This document shows positions 28,389 to 40,398 of a stretch of DNA of 64,000 nt, piece by piece. How positions within the stretch are numbered: position 1 is the first letter of the stretch; the number at the start of each line of letters is the position of its first letter. This DNA is from Sinorhizobium meliloti. Lineage in GTDB: Bacteria > Pseudomonadota > Alphaproteobacteria > Rhizobiales > Rhizobiaceae. The stretch is taken from contig NZ_CP141212.1 of assembly GCF_035610345.1 (NCBI RefSeq), positions 3,109,501 to 3,173,500 of the forward strand. The letters are read 5' to 3'. The notes beneath the pieces are model-generated. The model had not been told where the DNA came from. It saw nothing but the letters and a program-made list of their open reading frames with translations, and did not search any database. A program made the translations under genes and the position numbers.

Positions 28389-29032
28389 CACGCGGCCTTT
28401 TCCGTCGCCAGCTTCAGTCCGAGAGCGATGAAGACCATGCCGCTCGCCCGGTCGATCCATTTGCTCGCGCGCGTGAAGGCCGCCCGCATCCGCGGCGTCG
28501 TCATGAACAGGCTGACGCCGACGAACCAGAGGATCAGCGCGCTCGCCATGACGAAGCCATAGCCGAACTTGACCGTCATCGGCGTATGGGCGCTGACGAC
28601 CGTCGAGAAGATAGACAGGAAGAAGAAGACCGCCTTGGGATTGAGCGCGTTGGCGGCAAAGCCGAGGCCGAAGGCCTTCAGCGCCGTCTGCTGCCTGCGG
28701 GCTTCGCCGGTCTCGGCCGCTGCCTCGACCGCGATTTCCGTCTGGCCGGCGCGAAGGGCTTTGATGCCGATGTAGATCAGGTAGGCGACGCCGCACCACT
28801 TGACGATGTTGAAGAGGTAGATCGACTGCGAGATGATCAGCCCAAGGCCGAGAATGGTGTAGGTCACATGGAACATCAGCGACGCGCCGATGCCGAAGGA
28901 GGTGACGATCGCCGCGCGGCGGCCGTGCACCAGCGATTGGCGCAGCACCATGGCGAGGTCGGCGCCGGGCGAAACGATGGCGAAGGTGAAGATCGCCATT
29001 AGCGAAGCGAGTTCGATCAGATAGCTCATCAT
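28388..29032 (-). CDS. LysE/RhtB-family amino-acid exporter
   Basis: A 214-residue inner-membrane protein with about six hydrophobic segments and the LysE-family N-terminal motif FAIVSPGADLAMVLRQSL plus NPKAVFFFLSIF. Family members export amino acids such as lysine, threonine or homoserine lactone. The gene runs into the periplasmic-protein gene by a TGATG junction. It starts 189 bases downstream of sucB, beyond a good hairpin, so the three-gene set may have its own promoter. Confidence 0.88.
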   Translation of the reverse strand: MMSYLIELASLMAIFTFAIVSPGADLAMVLRQSLVHGRRAAIVTSFGIGASLMFHVTYTILGLGLIISQSIYLFNIVKWCGVAYLIYIGIKALRAGQTEIAVEAAAETGEARRQQTALKAFGLGFAANALNPKAVFFFLSIFSTVVSAHTPMTVKFGYGFVMASALILWFVGVSLFMTTPRMRAAFTRASKWIDRASGMVFIALGLKLATEKAA

Positions 29033-29168
29033 GGTTGCGACCGGTGCTTACGATGCCCAACTGTCCGGGATGCGCGCATAGCGTGCCCCCAAAACCTAAC
29101 CTCTGGTTCCGTGGCTGTCGATGCCCGTCAGACGTGCGTCCCGGTCCGGGCATCGGTGGAGATGGAAA

Positions 29169-29190
29169 CGGGGGCACGCGGCCCCCGCCA
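29169..29190 (-). terminator. Hairpin downstream of sucB
   Basis: 7-bp perfect stem (CGGGGGC / GCCCCCG) with a 5-base loop, 35 bases after the sucB stop, followed on the minus strand by GTTTCC. The stem is strong but the T run is short; probable terminator or attenuator of the suc operon. Confidence 0.5.
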
Positions 29191-29221
29191 TTCAGGCCGA
29201 CCCGGCCTAAATCACCGTGAT

Positions 29222-30478
<1,257 letters not shown>

Positions 30479-30544
30479 GAGTTTTGTTCCGTTGATCAGA
30501 TTTCTGTTTCTAGCTCTTTGAGTTACGCGCTCCCGGACGGAAAA

Positions 30545-30574
30545 CCGCTACGCTGAAAGCGCGTCAGCGAGCGG
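30545..30574 (-). other. Hairpin in the sucA-sucB intergenic gap
   Basis: Two stacked stems, CCGCT/AGCGG and GCTGA/TCAGC, separated by small bulges around a 7-base loop. It lies in the 115-base gap of an otherwise continuous operon. No T run, so an RNA-processing or stabilising stem is more likely than a terminator. Confidence 0.4.
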
Positions 30575-30593
30575 CAGACCGTGAGGGGCTTGG

Positions 30594-33590
30594 TCAGCCA
30601 CCCAGCGCATCCTCGAGGAAGGCGGCAAGCTGGGCCAGATGCTTGGACATCAGGCCGGTCGCCGGCGAAGCGGCGGCCGGACGGCCGGTATAGCGCACCC
30701 GCTGGTACTTGGCATCGATATGGGCAAGGACCCATTCCAGATAGGGATCGATGAATGCCCAGGCGCCCATGTTCTTCGGCTCTTCCTGGCACCAGACCAT
30801 CTCCGCGTTGCGGAAGCGGCTGAGCTCGTTGATAAGCGCCTTGGCCGGGAACGGATAGAGCTGCTCGACGCGCAGCAGGTAGATGTCGTCGATGCCGCGC
30901 TTCTCGCGCTCCTCCAGAAGGTCGTAATAGACCTTGCCCGAGCACATGACGACGCGACGGATCTTCGAATCCTTCTGCAGCTTGATCGGGCCGTCCTTGA
31001 TGACCTCGGCATCGTCCCAGAGGAGACGGTGGAAGGAGCTCTCGCCGGCCATTTCCGACAGGCTGGAGACCGCCCGCTTGTGACGCAGCAGCGACTTCGG
31101 CGTCATCAGGATCAGCGGCTTGCGGAAATCGCGCTTCACCTGACGGCGCAGGATGTGGAAATAGTTCGCCGGGGTCGTGACGTTGGCGACCTGCATGTTG
31201 TCTTCCGCGCAAAGCTGCAGGAACCGTTCCAGCCGGGCGGAGGAATGCTCCGGCCCCTGACCCTCGTAGCCGTGCGGCAGCAGGCAGACGAGGCCCGACA
31301 TGCGCAGCCACTTGCGCTCACCCGACGAGATGAACTGGTCGAAGACCACCTGCGCGCCGTTGGCGAAGTCGCCGAACTGGGCTTCCCAGAGCGTCAGGGC
31401 GTTCGGGCGAGCGAGCGAATAGCCGTATTCGAAGCCGAGGACGGCCTCTTCCGAGAGCATCGAGTTGATGACCTCGTAGCGTGCCTGGGTCGGCGACAGG
31501 TTGGCGAGCGGGATGTAGCGCTCTTCGGTCTCCTGATCGTAGAGGACCGAATGGCGCTGGGAAAAGGTGCCGCGCTCGCAATCCTGACCGGACAGGCGGA
31601 TCTTGGTGCCCTCGGTCACGAGCGTACCGAAGGCGAGCGCTTCCGCCATCGCCCAGTCGATGCCCTCGCCGGTCTGGATCATGTTGGCGCGGTTTTCCAT
31701 GAAGCGCTGGATTGTGCGGTGCGCGCTGAAGCCGGCCGGAATTTCGGACAGCTTGCGACCGACCTCCTTCAACTGCTTCATCGGCACCGAGGTGCGCCCG
31801 CGGCGCTGCTCATCCTGGTTGTCGGCCGTGCGCAGGCCCGACCAGGCGCCGTCGAGCCAGTCGGCCTTGTTCGGCTTGTAGGACTGACCCGCCTCGAATT
31901 CCTGTTCGAGATGGGCGCGCCAATCGGCCTTCATCTTCTCGACTTCGCCTTCGCTGATCAGGCCCTGGGCGATCAGCCGGTCCGAATAGAGCTGGACGAC
32001 GGTCTTGTGCGCACGGATCGCCTTGTACATCTTCGGCTGCGTGAACGCCGGCTCGTCGCCCTCGTTGTGCCCGAAGCGGCGGTAGCAGAACATGTCGATG
32101 ACGACCGGCTTGTGGAACTTCATCCGGAATTCGGTCGCGACCTTGGCCGCATAGACCACCGCTTCCGGATCGTCACCGTTCACGTGGAAGATCGGCGCCT
32201 CGATCATCTTCGCCACGTCCGACGGATAGGGCGAGGAACGCGAGAAGGCCGGGTTCGTGGTGAAGCCGATCTGGTTGTTGATGATGAAATGCACCGTGCC
32301 GCCGACACGATGCCCGCGCAGGCCGGAGAGGCCGAGAATTTCGGCGACCACACCCTGGCCGGCAAAGGCCGCGTCGCCGTGCAGGATCAGCGGCATGACC
32401 TTGACGCGTTCGCGCAGCGGAATGATGTCGCCTTCGAATACGGTCGCCATCTGGTCCTGCTTGGCGCGCGCCTTGCCCATGACGACCGGATTGACGATCT
32501 CGAGATGCGACGGGTTTGCCGTCAGCGACAGGTGGACCTTGTTGCCGTCGAACTCGCGGTCCGAGGAAGCGCCCAGGTGATATTTGACGTCGCCGGAGCC
32601 TTCCACGTCATCGGGCGTGTAGGAGCCGCCCTTGAACTCGTGGAAGATGGCGCGGTGCGGCTTGGCCATGACCTGCGAGAGAACGTTGAGGCGGCCGCGA
32701 TGCGCCATGCCCAGCACGATCTCCTTGAGGCCGAGCTGGCCGCCGCGCTTGATGATCTGCTCGAGCGCCGGGATCAGGGATTCGCCGCCGTCGACCCCGA
32801 AGCGCTTGGTGCCCTTGTACTTGACGTCGATGAACTGCTCGAAGCCTTCCGCCTCGATGAGCTTCTGCAGGATCGCCTTCTTGCCCTCGGGGGTGAACTC
32901 GACGCCCTTGTCCGGGCCTTCGATGCGTTCCTGTATCCAGCCCTTCTCTTCCGGGTTGGACATATGCATGAATTCGACGCCGATCGTCGAACAATAGGTC
33001 CGCTCGAGGATCTCGACCATCTCGCGCACGGTCGCGTATTCGAGGCCGAGCACGTTGTCGATGAAGATCTTGCGGTCGTAGTCCTTCTCTTCGAAGCCGT
33101 AGGTCTTCGGGGAGAGTTCGTCGTAATCCTCGACCGGATCGGCAAGGCCGAGCGGGTCGAGCTTGGCGTGCAGGTGGCCGCGCATGCGATAGGCGCGGAT
33201 CATCATGATGGCGCGGACGGAATCGCGCGTCGACTGATGCACCTCGGCCTCGCTGAGCGCCACGCCGGCAGCGGCTGCGGCCTCCTCGGCCTTCGCCTTG
33301 ACCTTTTTTTCGATGACCTTCTCGACCGTACCCCAGTCGCCGTCGAGGGCCGAGACGAGTTCGCCATTGGCGGGAATCGGCCAGTTCTGCTTCTTCCAGG
33401 AGGCGCCCTTGGCCGCCCTCACCACATCTTCGGGCCGGTCGGCAAGCGCCTTGAAGAAGGACTGCCACTCGGCCGAAACGGATGAGGGGTCCGCTTCATA
33501 GCGCGCATGGAGCTGCTCGATATAGGCGGCATTGGCGCCGTCCAGAAAGGATGTGAGCTGGAATTGCTCGTTGGCCTCTTGCCTTGTCAT
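30594..33590 (-). CDS. sucA: 2-oxoglutarate dehydrogenase E1 component
   Basis: A 998-residue thiamine-diphosphate-dependent E1 that decarboxylates 2-oxoglutarate. The N-terminal E2-binding region, the HRGRLNVL motif, the TPP-binding GDAAFAGQGVV and GFTTNP segments, the ICYRRFGHNEGDEPAFTQP-like region, and the C-terminal transketolase-type domain with GYEGQGPEHSSAR are all intact. Length matches other alphaproteobacterial SucA proteins. It is preceded by a 280-base gap after sucD which carries a strong hairpin. Confidence 0.97.
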   Translation of the reverse strand: MTRQEANEQFQLTSFLDGANAAYIEQLHARYEADPSSVSAEWQSFFKALADRPEDVVRAAKGASWKKQNWPIPANGELVSALDGDWGTVEKVIEKKVKAKAEEAAAAAGVALSEAEVHQSTRDSVRAIMMIRAYRMRGHLHAKLDPLGLADPVEDYDELSPKTYGFEEKDYDRKIFIDNVLGLEYATVREMVEILERTYCSTIGVEFMHMSNPEEKGWIQERIEGPDKGVEFTPEGKKAILQKLIEAEGFEQFIDVKYKGTKRFGVDGGESLIPALEQIIKRGGQLGLKEIVLGMAHRGRLNVLSQVMAKPHRAIFHEFKGGSYTPDDVEGSGDVKYHLGASSDREFDGNKVHLSLTANPSHLEIVNPVVMGKARAKQDQMATVFEGDIIPLRERVKVMPLILHGDAAFAGQGVVAEILGLSGLRGHRVGGTVHFIINNQIGFTTNPAFSRSSPYPSDVAKMIEAPIFHVNGDDPEAVVYAAKVATEFRMKFHKPVVIDMFCYRRFGHNEGDEPAFTQPKMYKAIRAHKTVVQLYSDRLIAQGLISEGEVEKMKADWRAHLEQEFEAGQSYKPNKADWLDGAWSGLRTADNQDEQRRGRTSVPMKQLKEVGRKLSEIPAGFSAHRTIQRFMENRANMIQTGEGIDWAMAEALAFGTLVTEGTKIRLSGQDCERGTFSQRHSVLYDQETEERYIPLANLSPTQARYEVINSMLSEEAVLGFEYGYSLARPNALTLWEAQFGDFANGAQVVFDQFISSGERKWLRMSGLVCLLPHGYEGQGPEHSSARLERFLQLCAEDNMQVANVTTPANYFHILRRQVKRDFRKPLILMTPKSLLRHKRAVSSLSEMAGESSFHRLLWDDAEVIKDGPIKLQKDSKIRRVVMCSGKVYYDLLEEREKRGIDDIYLLRVEQLYPFPAKALINELSRFRNAEMVWCQEEPKNMGAWAFIDPYLEWVLAHIDAKYQRVRYTGRPAAASPATGLMSKHLAQLAAFLEDALGG

Positions 33591-33782
33591 GGTCTATCGC
33601 GGACTTCAGCCCGCCTCCTGACTTAAGTTGGTGTGCCGGGTTGTCCCGGTCGTGTTTGCCTTCTGCCGGATCGGCGTCCTTCAACGGTCAGGCGCGTCGT
33701 TCCGGCTGCGTCGGCCCGGTTCCGGCTGTTCGCCATCTGCACCGGACTTGACGCTCATCATCGTATCTTTCGTGGCTCCAAT

Positions 33783-33805
33783 GGGGCGGCATGGCCTGCC
33801 GCCCC
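33783..33805. other. Strong hairpin in the sucD-sucA gap
   Basis: Perfect 9-bp stem (GGGGCGGCA / TGCCGCCCC) with a 5-base loop in the 280-base space between sucD and sucA. No T run on either strand. I see no ORF or other structure in the rest of this gap, which probably holds an internal promoter or a processing signal. Confidence 0.5.
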
Positions 33806-33870
33806 GCTGCAAAGTGCCACGGCGACCTTTATGCGTCCGGCAGGACGCGCGGGCGCCGTGGGATTGTTCG

Positions 33871-34773
33871 TCAGCCCTTCAGGACTTCGACCAGCGTCTT
33901 GCCGAGGCGTGCGGGCGAAGGCGAGACGCGGATCCCGGCCGATTCCATCGCCGCAATCTTGTCTTCCGCACCACCCTTGCCGCCGGAGATGACGGCGCCG
34001 GCATGGCCCATCGTGCGGCCGGGAGGCGCGGTACGGCCCGCGATGAAGCCGACCATCGGCTTCTTGCGGCCACGCTTCGCCTCGTCCTTCAGGAACTGCG
34101 CCGCTTCCTCTTCGGCCGAGCCGCCGATCTCGCCGATCATGATGATCGACTTGGTCTCGTCGTCTGCGAGGAACATTTCCAGCACGTCGATGAACTCGGT
34201 GCCCTTGACCGGGTCGCCGCCGATGCCGACTGCGGTCGTCTGGCCGAGGCCTTCATTGGTGGTCTGGAACACCGCCTCGTAGGTCAGCGTGCCGGAGCGC
34301 GAAAGCACGCCGACCGAACCCTTGCGGAAGATGTTGCCCGGCATGATGCCGATCTTGCACTCGTCCGGCGTCAGCACGCCCGGGCAGTTCGGGCCGATGA
34401 GGCGCGAAGACGACTTTTCGAGCCGCGCCTTGACCTTCACCATGTCGGCGACGGGAATGCCCTCGGTGATGCAGACGATGAGCGGGATTTCCGCATCGAT
34501 CGCTTCGATGATCGCCGCGGCGGCACCGGCCGGCGGGACATAGATCACGGAAGCGTTGGCGCCGGTCGCATCGCGGCCTTCGGCGACCGTCGCGAAGATC
34601 GGCAGTTGCTCGCCCTTGGCACCGGTCCAGGTCTCGCCGCCCTTCTTCGGGTGAATGCCGCCGACCATCTTGGTGCCGTTATAGGCGAGTGCCTGCTCGG
34701 TGTGGAAGGTACCGGTCTTGCCGGTGAGGCCCTGAACGAGAACCTTGGTGTCTTTGTTGATCAGGATGGACAT
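33871..34773 (-). CDS. sucD: Succinyl-CoA synthetase, alpha subunit
   Basis: A 300-residue subunit that binds CoA and carries the phosphohistidine. The N-terminal CoA-binding Rossmann domain ([17 protein letters not shown]) and the active-site His in [13 protein letters not shown] are clear. It converts succinyl-CoA to succinate with formation of ATP or GTP. Six bases separate it from sucC. Confidence 0.97.
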   Translation of the reverse strand: MSILINKDTKVLVQGLTGKTGTFHTEQALAYNGTKMVGGIHPKKGGETWTGAKGEQLPIFATVAEGRDATGANASVIYVPPAGAAAAIIEAIDAEIPLIVCITEGIPVADMVKVKARLEKSSSRLIGPNCPGVLTPDECKIGIMPGNIFRKGSVGVLSRSGTLTYEAVFQTTNEGLGQTTAVGIGGDPVKGTEFIDVLEMFLADDETKSIIMIGEIGGSAEEEAAQFLKDEAKRGRKKPMVGFIAGRTAPPGRTMGHAGAVISGGKGGAEDKIAAMESAGIRVSPSPARLGKTLVEVLKG

Positions 34774-34779
34774 GAAACC

Positions 34780-35976
34780 TCAGGCTCCCTTCACGGCTGC
34801 AACGATCTTCTGGGCGGCGTCGTCCAGATCATCGGCGGAAATCACGTTGAGGCCCGATTCATTGATGATCTTCTTGCCGAGCTCGACATTGGTGCCTTCC
34901 AGGCGCACGACGAGCGGCACCTTGAGGCCGACTTCCTTGACCGCTGCAAGCACGCCCTCGGCGATGACATCGCATTTCATGATGCCGCCGAAGATGTTGA
35001 CGAGGATGCCCTTCACCGCCGGATCGGCCGTGATGATCTTGAAGGCCTGCGTGACCTTTTCCTTCGAGGCACCGCCGCCGACATCGAGGAAGTTCGCAGG
35101 CTCGGCGCCGTAGAGCTTGATGATGTCCATCGTCGCCATTGCGAGACCGGCGCCGTTGACCATACATCCGATATTGCCGTCCAGGGCGACATAGGCGAGG
35201 TCGTATTTCGACGCCTCGATTTCCTTGTCGTCCTCTTCCGTCGTGTCGCGCAGCGCGACCACGTCCTCATGGCGGAAGAGGGCGTTGCCGTCGAAGGAGA
35301 CCTTGGCGTCGAGGACGCGCATCCGGCCGTTCGTCATGACGATCAGCGGATTGACCTCGAGCAGGCTCATGTCCTTTTCGACGAATGCCTTGTAGAGGAT
35401 CGGGAAGAGCTTCTCGGCATCGGCGCGCGCTTCGCCTTCGAGCTTCAGCGCGTCGGCGAGCGTCTTCAGATTTTCAGCGGTCACACCCTTTTCCGGATCG
35501 ATCGCGACGGTGACGATCTTCTCCGGCGTATGTTCGGCGACCGCTTCGATGTCCATGCCGCCCTCGGTCGAAACGACGAAGGCCACCCGGCCCACGGAGC
35601 GGTCGACGAGGATCGAGAGATAGAGTTCGCGGTCGATATCGGCGCCGTCCTCGATATAGAGGCGGTTGACCTGCTTGCCGGCCGGACCGGTCTGCTTGGT
35701 CACGAGCGTGTTGCCGAGCATGTCCTTGGCATTGGCGACGACCTCGTCCACCGACTTGGCCAGGCGCACGCCGCCCTTGGCGTCGGGGCCGAGTTCCTTG
35801 AACTTGCCCTTGCCGCGGCCGCCGGCATGAATCTGGCTCTTCACCACGTAAAGCGGTCCCGGCAGCTTCTTCGCAGCCGCTTCGGCCTCGTCGACGGAGA
35901 AGATCGCGACGCCTTCCGCGACCGGCGCGCCATAGCTCTTCAACAGAGCCTTGGCCTGGTATTCATGGATGTTCAT
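34780..35976 (-). CDS. sucC: Succinyl-CoA synthetase, beta subunit
   Basis: A 398-residue ATP-grasp subunit that binds the nucleotide and partners SucD. The opening [19 protein letters not shown], the [15 protein letters not shown] segment, and the C-terminal [14 protein letters not shown] motif are family landmarks. Length standard. It follows mdh by 33 bases, so mdh-sucC-sucD form one unit. Confidence 0.97.
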   Translation of the reverse strand: MNIHEYQAKALLKSYGAPVAEGVAIFSVDEAEAAAKKLPGPLYVVKSQIHAGGRGKGKFKELGPDAKGGVRLAKSVDEVVANAKDMLGNTLVTKQTGPAGKQVNRLYIEDGADIDRELYLSILVDRSVGRVAFVVSTEGGMDIEAVAEHTPEKIVTVAIDPEKGVTAENLKTLADALKLEGEARADAEKLFPILYKAFVEKDMSLLEVNPLIVMTNGRMRVLDAKVSFDGNALFRHEDVVALRDTTEEDDKEIEASKYDLAYVALDGNIGCMVNGAGLAMATMDIIKLYGAEPANFLDVGGGASKEKVTQAFKIITADPAVKGILVNIFGGIMKCDVIAEGVLAAVKEVGLKVPLVVRLEGTNVELGKKIINESGLNVISADDLDDAAQKIVAAVKGA

Positions 35977-36009
35977 GGGTTCTTTCCTGTCTGATAGGCC
36001 GGATGGCGG

Positions 36010-37002
<993 letters not shown>

Positions 37003-37116
37003 TCAAGGCCTGAAACGCGGCAAACGCCAAACCTTCGCCGAAAGCCCTTAAACGGCAAAGGGAAAAATATCAATCGATACTTTTGGGCAGAGCAAATTCA
37101 ATCGGTTAGATCGTAA

Positions 37117-37140
37117 AATTCTTACGTAAACGTAAGAATT
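37117..37140. promoter_or_regulatory. 24-bp near-perfect palindrome between zapE and mdh
   Basis: Arms AATTCTTACGT and ACGTAAGAATT are perfect over 11 bases around an AA centre. It begins 16 bases after the zapE stop and lies about 145 bases upstream of the mdh ATG. It is AT-rich, and a short T stretch follows on the minus strand. It may be a weak zapE terminator, an operator for the TCA operon, or both. Confidence 0.5.
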
Positions 37141-37155
37141 GTTGTCGCCTGACCG

Positions 37156-38310
37156 TCATTCCGCCGCTGAATTGTGCGGGTGAGCCGCAGCGTAATCCTG
37201 GCTTTGCATCTCGATGAGACGCGAAACCGTACGGTCGAATTCGAAGCCTTCGGTGCCCTTCCTGGCGGTCAGCAGATGCTGCGGTTCGGCGTCAGCCGAG
37301 GCGAACAGGCGGGCGCCCTGATCATAGAGAGCGTCGACCAGGATGATGAAGCGCTTCGTCTCGTTGCGCAGGTGCGGCCCGAGATGCGGAACGTGGTCGA
37401 GGAAGATGGTGCTGTACTGCGCGACGATCGCAAGGTAGTCGGCGGCGCCGAGCGGCTGCGCGCACAGGTCTGCAAAGGTGAACCGCGCGGCGCGGCCGGC
37501 GGCCGCCGGCACGCGGATCGTGCGCCCCTTGCGGCCGATCTCGGCCGAGGCGACCGGCGCTCCGCCCGTTTCCCGATACCAGGCGCGATCCATGGCGGCT
37601 TCCGTTTCCGGCCCGAGCGGCGACAGCCACACGGGCGTGCCATCGGTCTTGCCCAGACGATAATCCGTTTCCGTGTCGAGCGAGATGATCTCGGCATTCG
37701 CCTTCAGAAGATCGATGAACGGCAGGAAGAGACCGCGATTGAGGCCGTCGCGATAGAGATTGTCCGGCTCGACGTTTGAGGTCGCGACAAGCACGCAGCC
37801 CTTGGCGAACAGTTCGCCGAAGAGCCGCGCCAGTATCATCGCATCGGCGATATCGGTGACGGTGAACTCGTCGAAACACAGGAGCCGCGCTTCGCCGAAG
37901 AGATCGGAAGCGACGGGCGGGATCGGATCGGCCTGCTTGGTCTCGCCGTTCTTGAGCTTCTGCCGGTGCCTGTAGATGCGCTCATGCACATCGGCCATGA
38001 ATTCGTGGAAATGGGCGCGGCGCTTGCGCTGGATCGGCACGGCGTCGAAGAACATGTCCATCAGCATGGTCTTGCCGCGCCCGACGCCGCCGTGGATATA
38101 GAGCCCCTTGACCGGCGGCTGGTCCTTTTTGCGCGCCGCAAAGAGCCAGCCGAGCGCATTGGTCTTGCGCGAGGGGCGGCTCGCCAGGAGCTTTGCCGTC
38201 AGGCTGTCTAGCCGTCTTGCGATTGCGAATTGAGCCGGGTCGCGCTGCCGCTCGCCGGCGGCAACGAGCGCCTCGAGCTTGCGAAGAATGCTGTCGTCGG
38301 GATTGAGCAC
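37156..38310 (-). CDS. zapE: Cell division protein ZapE (AFG1-like ATPase)
   Basis: A 384-residue ATPase of the ZapE/AFG1 family. Walker A GGVGRGKT (74-81), Walker B LLCFDEF with the following TVTDIADA, and sensor motifs around ATSNVEPDNLYRDGLNR. In E. coli ZapE binds FtsZ and supports constriction under stress. It is upstream of mdh on the same strand, in its common alphaproteobacterial position. Confidence 0.92.
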   Translation of the reverse strand: MLNPDDSILRKLEALVAAGERQRDPAQFAIARRLDSLTAKLLASRPSRKTNALGWLFAARKKDQPPVKGLYIHGGVGRGKTMLMDMFFDAVPIQRKRRAHFHEFMADVHERIYRHRQKLKNGETKQADPIPPVASDLFGEARLLCFDEFTVTDIADAMILARLFGELFAKGCVLVATSNVEPDNLYRDGLNRGLFLPFIDLLKANAEIISLDTETDYRLGKTDGTPVWLSPLGPETEAAMDRAWYRETGGAPVASAEIGRKGRTIRVPAAAGRAARFTFADLCAQPLGAADYLAIVAQYSTIFLDHVPHLGPHLRNETKRFIILVDALYDQGARLFASADAEPQHLLTARKGTEGFEFDRTVSRLIEMQSQDYAAAHPHNSAAE

Positions 38311-38351
38311 GATGCGCTTCTATCGTTTCGTGGTTTTGCGGCTTTGGTCCA

Positions 38352-38546
38352 TCATGCGGCGTGAAGCGGAGAAATGCTCAGATCACCTGCGGCATCACGC
38401 GCGCGTTCCAGTTCATAATGGCTTTGGAGATTAATCCAGAATTCCGGCGTCGTACCAAAGGCCTTGGAAAGCCGCAGAGCCGTATCGCCGGTCGTGATCG
38501 ATTCTTGCAAGTTGAGATGCGGGATGCGGGCGAAACCGCACACACT
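38352..38546 (-). pseudogene. Relic of a HigA-type antitoxin (C-terminal part only)
   Basis: The last ~60 codons before the stop at 38352 encode TGDTALRLSKAFGTTPEF followed by WINLQSHYELERARD. This is the hallmark C-terminal half of HigA/VapI-type antitoxins (TADTALRLxxxFGTSPEFWLNLQ). The N-terminal HTH half is missing: the frame upstream runs into the antisense shadow of the lipoprotein gene. No HigB toxin is found nearby. It is a decayed fragment, probably left after loss of a small toxin-antitoxin module. Confidence 0.7.
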
Positions 38547-38557
38547 TCTCCTCCGCC

Positions 38558-39097
38558 CTAGCGGCTGAGGCTGACCGGCTGCCCGCCATTGGTCGAGCCG
38601 TCGAAGCGCGCATCGGCCGTCTTGTAGAGCCGGGCGATCGGATTGCCGCTGCGGTCCTTGAGCACGACCTGCTTGCCCGCCACTTCCCAGGATCCCATGG
38701 CCGTCAGCTCGCCGGCGCAGCCGCGCGTGCCGCCGCGCGAACCGCTGCCGAGATTGGTGAGGGTCAGGAACATGTCGCAGGAACTGCCGGCGCTCGAAAC
38801 GCGCCAGTTGCCGACCATCGACTCCTTCGTTACGTCGAGGGCATTGGTGGCTGCGGCCACTTCCGTGCCGGCCGCCGCGCCGGGCGCTGCGGTGCCCGTC
38901 GTCGGTGCGGCCGGGAACTGCGACGCCCCCGCCGGAGGCGGCAGTTGCCCCGCGGAGACGGAAGGTACGGGCTGCGCCTGCAGGGGAGCGGGAGCGCGAG
39001 AAACATCCTGAGACCCGAAACCACCGAAGGACGTCCGCTGGCATCCGGCTAGCGCAAGTACAACCGCCAACCCGGCCGCCGCATGTGAAACCCGCAT
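38558..39097 (-). CDS. Outer-membrane lipoprotein, Omp19/Inh-type protease inhibitor
   Basis: A 179-residue lipoprotein: lipobox LALAGC (acylated Cys about residue 19), a proline/alanine-rich linker (about 30-85), and a C-terminal beta-barrel-like domain (about 90-179). The C-terminal domain has the paired cysteines (SSCDMFL and RGCAGEL) and the VGNWRV motif of the AprI/Inh metalloprotease-inhibitor family. Brucella Omp19 has this layout and inhibits proteases. The gene stands alone, with a HigA relic directly downstream. Confidence 0.85.
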   Translation of the reverse strand: MRVSHAAAGLAVVLALAGCQRTSFGGFGSQDVSRAPAPLQAQPVPSVSAGQLPPPAGASQFPAAPTTGTAAPGAAAGTEVAAATNALDVTKESMVGNWRVSSAGSSCDMFLTLTNLGSGSRGGTRGCAGELTAMGSWEVAGKQVVLKDRSGNPIARLYKTADARFDGSTNGGQPVSLSR

Positions 39098-39291
39098 ATC
39101 TTTACCCCCGACATTGTCCGCGAACCATAACGCAACGCGATAATATAGGCCGAATTACAGCAAAACCACCTTTCAAATCAAGGCAAGCCATTTCGCGTCC
39201 GGCAGTTGCAGGATTGAGACGCCCGGCGGATTCGCTCGCATGTGCCTTCACACGGACATGGCCCGCCCCGGCGGACAGCCGGGTGTAATGC

Positions 39292-40362
39292 TCACAGTGC
39301 CGCGCCCGTCTGCCTGTCGAAGACATAGACCTGGCTGCGGTCCATCGCCGCCTTGAAGAGGGAACCATGGCGGGCGGGGTGGTCGCCGTCGACGACGGCG
39401 GTTATCTGTTCGCCGGCAAATTCGAAAAGCACATGCGTCTGGGCACCGGTCGGCTCGACCAGCAGCGTCTGGCCGGCAATGGCATTGCCCTCCCCGCCCG
39501 CGACGAAATGTTCCGGGCGCAGTCCGATCCGGACCGCCTGCCCGGGCCGCACCTTGCGCTCGGGCGCGATGCGGATCGCCGACCCGTCGCCGAGGCGCAC
39601 CGCCGGCTCCCCGTCATCGGCATCGACCGTTCCGTCGAGCACGTTCATGGCCGGCGAACCGATGAAACCCGCGACGAAGAGGTTGGCGGGCGTGCGATAG
39701 AGCTCCAGCGGCGTGCCCACCTGCTCGATCCTGCCGCCGTTCAAGACGACGATGCGGTCGGCGAGCGTCATCGCCTCGATCTGGTCGTGGGTCACGTAGA
39801 TCGAGGTGGTGGCGACCTTCTGGTGCAAGGCCTTGATCTCGGTGCGCATCTGCACCCGGAGCTTGGCATCGAGATTGGAGAGCGGTTCGTCGAACAGGAA
39901 GACGGCCGGGTCGCGGACGATCGCGCGTCCCATGGCGACGCGCTGGCGCTGGCCGCCGGAAAGCTGGCTCGGCTTGCGATCGAGAAGCTCCGTCAGCGCC
40001 AGCATGCGCGCCGCCTCGCCCACCCTTCTGTCGATCTCGGGACGCGAGAGACCGGAGAGCTTGAGGTTGAAGCCCATGTTCTCGGCCACCGACATGTGCG
40101 GGTAGAGCGCGTAGGACTGGAAGACCATGGCGATGTTGCGCTCGCGCGGCGTCAGCGGATTGACCACCTTGCCGCCGATCAGCACCTCGCCGTCGCTGAT
40201 CTCTTCCAATCCGGCGATCATGCGCAGCAACGTGGATTTGCCGCAGCCGGACGGACCGACGAGCGCGATGAATTCGCCCTCCGCGATCGAGAGAGACACG
40301 CCGTGGACCACCTCGAGCGCAGCATAGCTCTTGCGGATGTCCCTGAGTTCGACGGATGCCAT
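39292..40362 (-). CDS. Sugar ABC transporter, ATP-binding protein (UgpC/MalK family)
   Basis: A 356-residue CUT1-type ATPase. Walker [10 protein letters not shown] (36-44), signature LSGGQRQRV, Walker [13 protein letters not shown], and a C-terminal TOBE region (about 240-356) typical of sugar-type MalK/UgpC proteins. It powers the importer encoded by the three genes upstream; the order is binding protein, permease, permease, ATPase on the minus strand. Last gene of the unit. Confidence 0.93.
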   Translation of the reverse strand: MASVELRDIRKSYAALEVVHGVSLSIAEGEFIALVGPSGCGKSTLLRMIAGLEEISDGEVLIGGKVVNPLTPRERNIAMVFQSYALYPHMSVAENMGFNLKLSGLSRPEIDRRVGEAARMLALTELLDRKPSQLSGGQRQRVAMGRAIVRDPAVFLFDEPLSNLDAKLRVQMRTEIKALHQKVATTSIYVTHDQIEAMTLADRIVVLNGGRIEQVGTPLELYRTPANLFVAGFIGSPAMNVLDGTVDADDGEPAVRLGDGSAIRIAPERKVRPGQAVRIGLRPEHFVAGGEGNAIAGQTLLVEPTGAQTHVLFEFAGEQITAVVDGDHPARHGSLFKAAMDRSQVYVFDRQTGAAL

Positions 40363-40398
40363 GTGCTTTCTCCTTGGAACGACGCGTCAGGAAAGGGC

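Noticed and set aside
30639..33485. 948-codon plus-strand open frame opposite sucA
   Set aside because: Long antisense frame caused by high GC and codon bias; no family similarity, and sucA on the other strand is intact and conserved.
39098..39291. Search for an RNA gene or terminator in the gap before the ABC ATPase gene
   Set aside because: Only a weak CCCGGC/GCCGGG stem without T run; nothing supportable.
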